5,369 bases of DNA, from contig JAJUIX010000113.1 of assembly GCA_029267455.1 (NCBI GenBank), forward strand, positions 1-5,369, read 5' to 3'. The DNA is from Enteractinococcus sp. Its GTDB lineage: Bacteria; Actinomycetota; Actinomycetes; Actinomycetales; Micrococcaceae. The notes under the pieces were generated by a model. That model was not told the DNA's origin and did not search any database. It saw only the letters and a list, made by a program, of their open reading frames with translations. The position numbers were made by a program, and so were the translations under genes. Below are positions 3,924 to 5,369 of this stretch, in pieces (position 1 is the first letter of the stretch; each line of letters starts with the position of its first letter).

Positions 3924-5369
3924 CTAGGCGCCGAAAATATCCTGCAGCAGGGTTTCTTGTTCCTCATCGTGGCGAGGCTTGTTCCCCGCAGACGGTGAGG
4001 CAGAGGCTGGTCGGCTCATGACCGATACCTCGCGGTCCAGCTGCGGAATCAGATGCTGCAGCATGTATGGCCATGGCCCCTGGTTTTCTGGTTCGTCTTG
4101 AACCCAGTGCACCTTGGCGTTGGGGTACTTGCCCAATTGGGTCTGAATTTCTTCGGCTGGCAGTGGGTAGAGCTGTTCGACACGCACGATGGCGACGTCG
4201 GACTCCAGATCCAATTGCTTACGACGATCGACCAGATCGTAGTAGAGCCGACCTGAAACCAACAACACCTTCGAGGCTGACGCTGCGGCGCGGTCATCTC
4301 CTACGACCGGCATGAAGCGGCCGCGGGTGAAGTCTTCCACCTGAGATGCGGCTGCACGGAGCCGCAGGAGCTGCTTGGGGCTGAACACGATCAGCGGACG
4401 ACGTGGCGTCGAGTAGGCGTGTTCACGCAGCAAGTGGAAGTAGTTTGCACCGTAGGACGGCTGCACAACCCGCATGTTATCTTCGGCTGACAGTTGCAGG
4501 AAGCGTTCGATGCGGGCCGAGGAGTGGTCAGGTCCCTGTCCTTCATAACCGTGGGGCAGCAACAACACGATCGACGAGTGCTGGTTCCACTTTTGCTGGG
4601 ATGAGGAAATGAACTCGTCGATCACGATCTGAGCACCGTTGACGAAGTCACCGAACTGGGCTTCCCACAGGACCAGTGCCTCAGGGCGCTCCACCGAGTA
4701 ACCGTATTCGAAGCCCAAGGCTGCGTATTCAGACAACAGGGAGTTGTAAATCCAGAATTTCGCCTGATCGTGCGATAGGGAAGACAGGGGTGTCCATTCG
4801 TCATTGGTCTCCCGGTCATAGAAGACGGCGTGGCGCTGAACGAAGGTTCCGCGACGGGAGTCCTGGCCGGCCAAACGGACGGGAACGCCTTCCATCATGA
4901 GCGAGCCAAAGGCTGCCAGTTCTGCAAAGCCCCAGTCGATATTGCCGTTGACTGCCATCTTATTGCGGCGTTCCAGCAGGGTCATCAGCTTCGGATGGAC
5001 GTTGAAGCCCTCTGGAATTTCCATGTGCACTTCGCCGATGCGACGCAGTACGTCTTCCGAAATGGCCGTGGATTCTGGCTTATACGGTTCGGTGGTGTCT
5101 TCGATACCGTGGGCCGAACCCAGAATCGGGATCGGCGAGGTTTCGGCTTCACCAATCTCGGCAAAGGCTGCCTCAAGACGGTTCTTGTAGTCGGCCGCGG
5201 CCTGATCGGCTTCTTCTTGAGTAATATCTCCACGACCAACCAACGCGTCGACGTAGAGACGACGAGTCGAGGTCTTATTGGAGATGAGGTTGTACATGCC
5301 AGGCTGCGTCATCGACGGATCGTCGCCCTCGTTATGTCCACGGCGACGGTAGGTAATCAGGTCGATGAC
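3924..5369 (-). CDS. kgd: Multifunctional 2-oxoglutarate decarboxylase/dehydrogenase Kgd, C-terminal part, cut by window edge
   Basis: Kgd is the actinobacterial ThDP-dependent E1 fused to an E2-like succinyltransferase domain; it decarboxylates 2-oxoglutarate and feeds the TCA cycle with E2/E3 partners. The window holds the last 481 residues of an enzyme usually near 1,200-1,270. The fragment starts within YRRRGHNEGDDPSMTQPGMY, at the end of the first E1 domain. The transketolase-like pyrimidine domain follows: IDWGFAELAAFGSL, VRLAGQDSRRGTFVQRHA (fragment residues 164-181), LSEYAALGFEYGYS, WEAQFGDFVNGAQ and LLPHGYEGQGPDHSSARIER, with the conserved His residues. The C-terminal domain has IVRVEQLYPLP and VQDEPENQGPWPYM, ending in TLLQDIFGA. 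The N-terminal FHA-binding/E2 part and the promoter lie outside. The frame is open to base 5369, and the Met at 5312 is internal, not a start. Sequence similarity to the mycobacterial Kgd I recall is very high. Confidence 0.97.
   Translation of the reverse strand, partial: VIDLITYRRRGHNEGDDPSMTQPGMYNLISNKTSTRRLYVDALVGRGDITQEEADQAAADYKNRLEAAFAEIGEAETSPIPILGSAHGIEDTTEPYKPESTAISEDVLRRIGEVHMEIPEGFNVHPKLMTLLERRNKMAVNGNIDWGFAELAAFGSLMMEGVPVRLAGQDSRRGTFVQRHAVFYDRETNDEWTPLSSLSHDQAKFWIYNSLLSEYAALGFEYGYSVERPEALVLWEAQFGDFVNGAQIVIDEFISSSQQKWNQHSSIVLLLPHGYEGQGPDHSSARIERFLQLSAEDNMRVVQPSYGANYFHLLREHAYSTPRRPLIVFSPKQLLRLRAAASQVEDFTRGRFMPVVGDDRAAASASKVLLVSGRLYYDLVDRRKQLDLESDVAIVRVEQLYPLPAEEIQTQLGKYPNAKVHWVQDEPENQGPWPYMLQHLIPQLDREVSVMSRPASASPSAGNKPRHDEEQETLLQDIFGA

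Noticed and set aside
1..5369. A novel defence, mobile or biosynthetic system in the window
   Set aside because: All genes fall into known core actinobacterial families in what appears a conserved order; there are no transposases, integrases, toxin-antitoxin pairs, repeats arrays or composition breaks.

Overview
The window reads as core chromosome of a GC-rich actinobacterium, most likely order Micrococcales and probably family Micrococcaceae. I infer this from the gene order rsgA-aroA <> sigR-rsrA, then bL37, an SGNH-like gene and kgd, from the mycothiol-type SigR/RsrA pair, and from the one-piece actinobacterial 2-oxoglutarate decarboxylase/dehydrogenase Kgd. GC content looks moderate for the group, so genus is left open. 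There is no mobile element, CRISPR array, phage gene, tRNA or rRNA.

Layout. At the left edge, on the minus strand, lie the N-terminal part of rsgA (ribosome-assembly GTPase, cut by the window edge) and complete aroA (EPSP synthase, shikimate pathway). Their stop and start codons overlap as ATGA, so they form an operon transcribed leftward. A divergent intergenic region of about 166 bp separates aroA from the plus-strand operon sigR-rsrA: a thiol-stress ECF sigma factor and its zinc-binding redox-sensing anti-sigma factor, again joined by an ATGA overlap. A SigR-type promoter with canonical spacing and one mismatch lies upstream of sigR and suggests autoregulation. A 13-codon mini-ORF ends on the sigR start codon.

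The sigR-rsrA operon ends at a strong, symmetrical hairpin terminator. It is shared with a convergent 24-codon minus-strand gene for the actinobacterial ribosomal protein bL37, which is too short for most ORF finders. Next on the minus strand comes a gene of about 203 codons with an SGNH/GDSL-hydrolase-like fold whose catalytic Ser, Gly/Asn and His blocks all look degenerate. Behind it is an 18-bp perfect inverted repeat just past the kgd stop. The rest of the window is the C-terminal 481 residues of kgd, cut by the right edge.

Together these are housekeeping functions (ribosome maturation, aromatic amino acids, TCA-cycle entry of 2-oxoglutarate) around an oxidative-stress regulator. I see no undescribed multi-gene system. 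The points most worth a second look are the catalytically degenerate SGNH protein and the leader of sigR.
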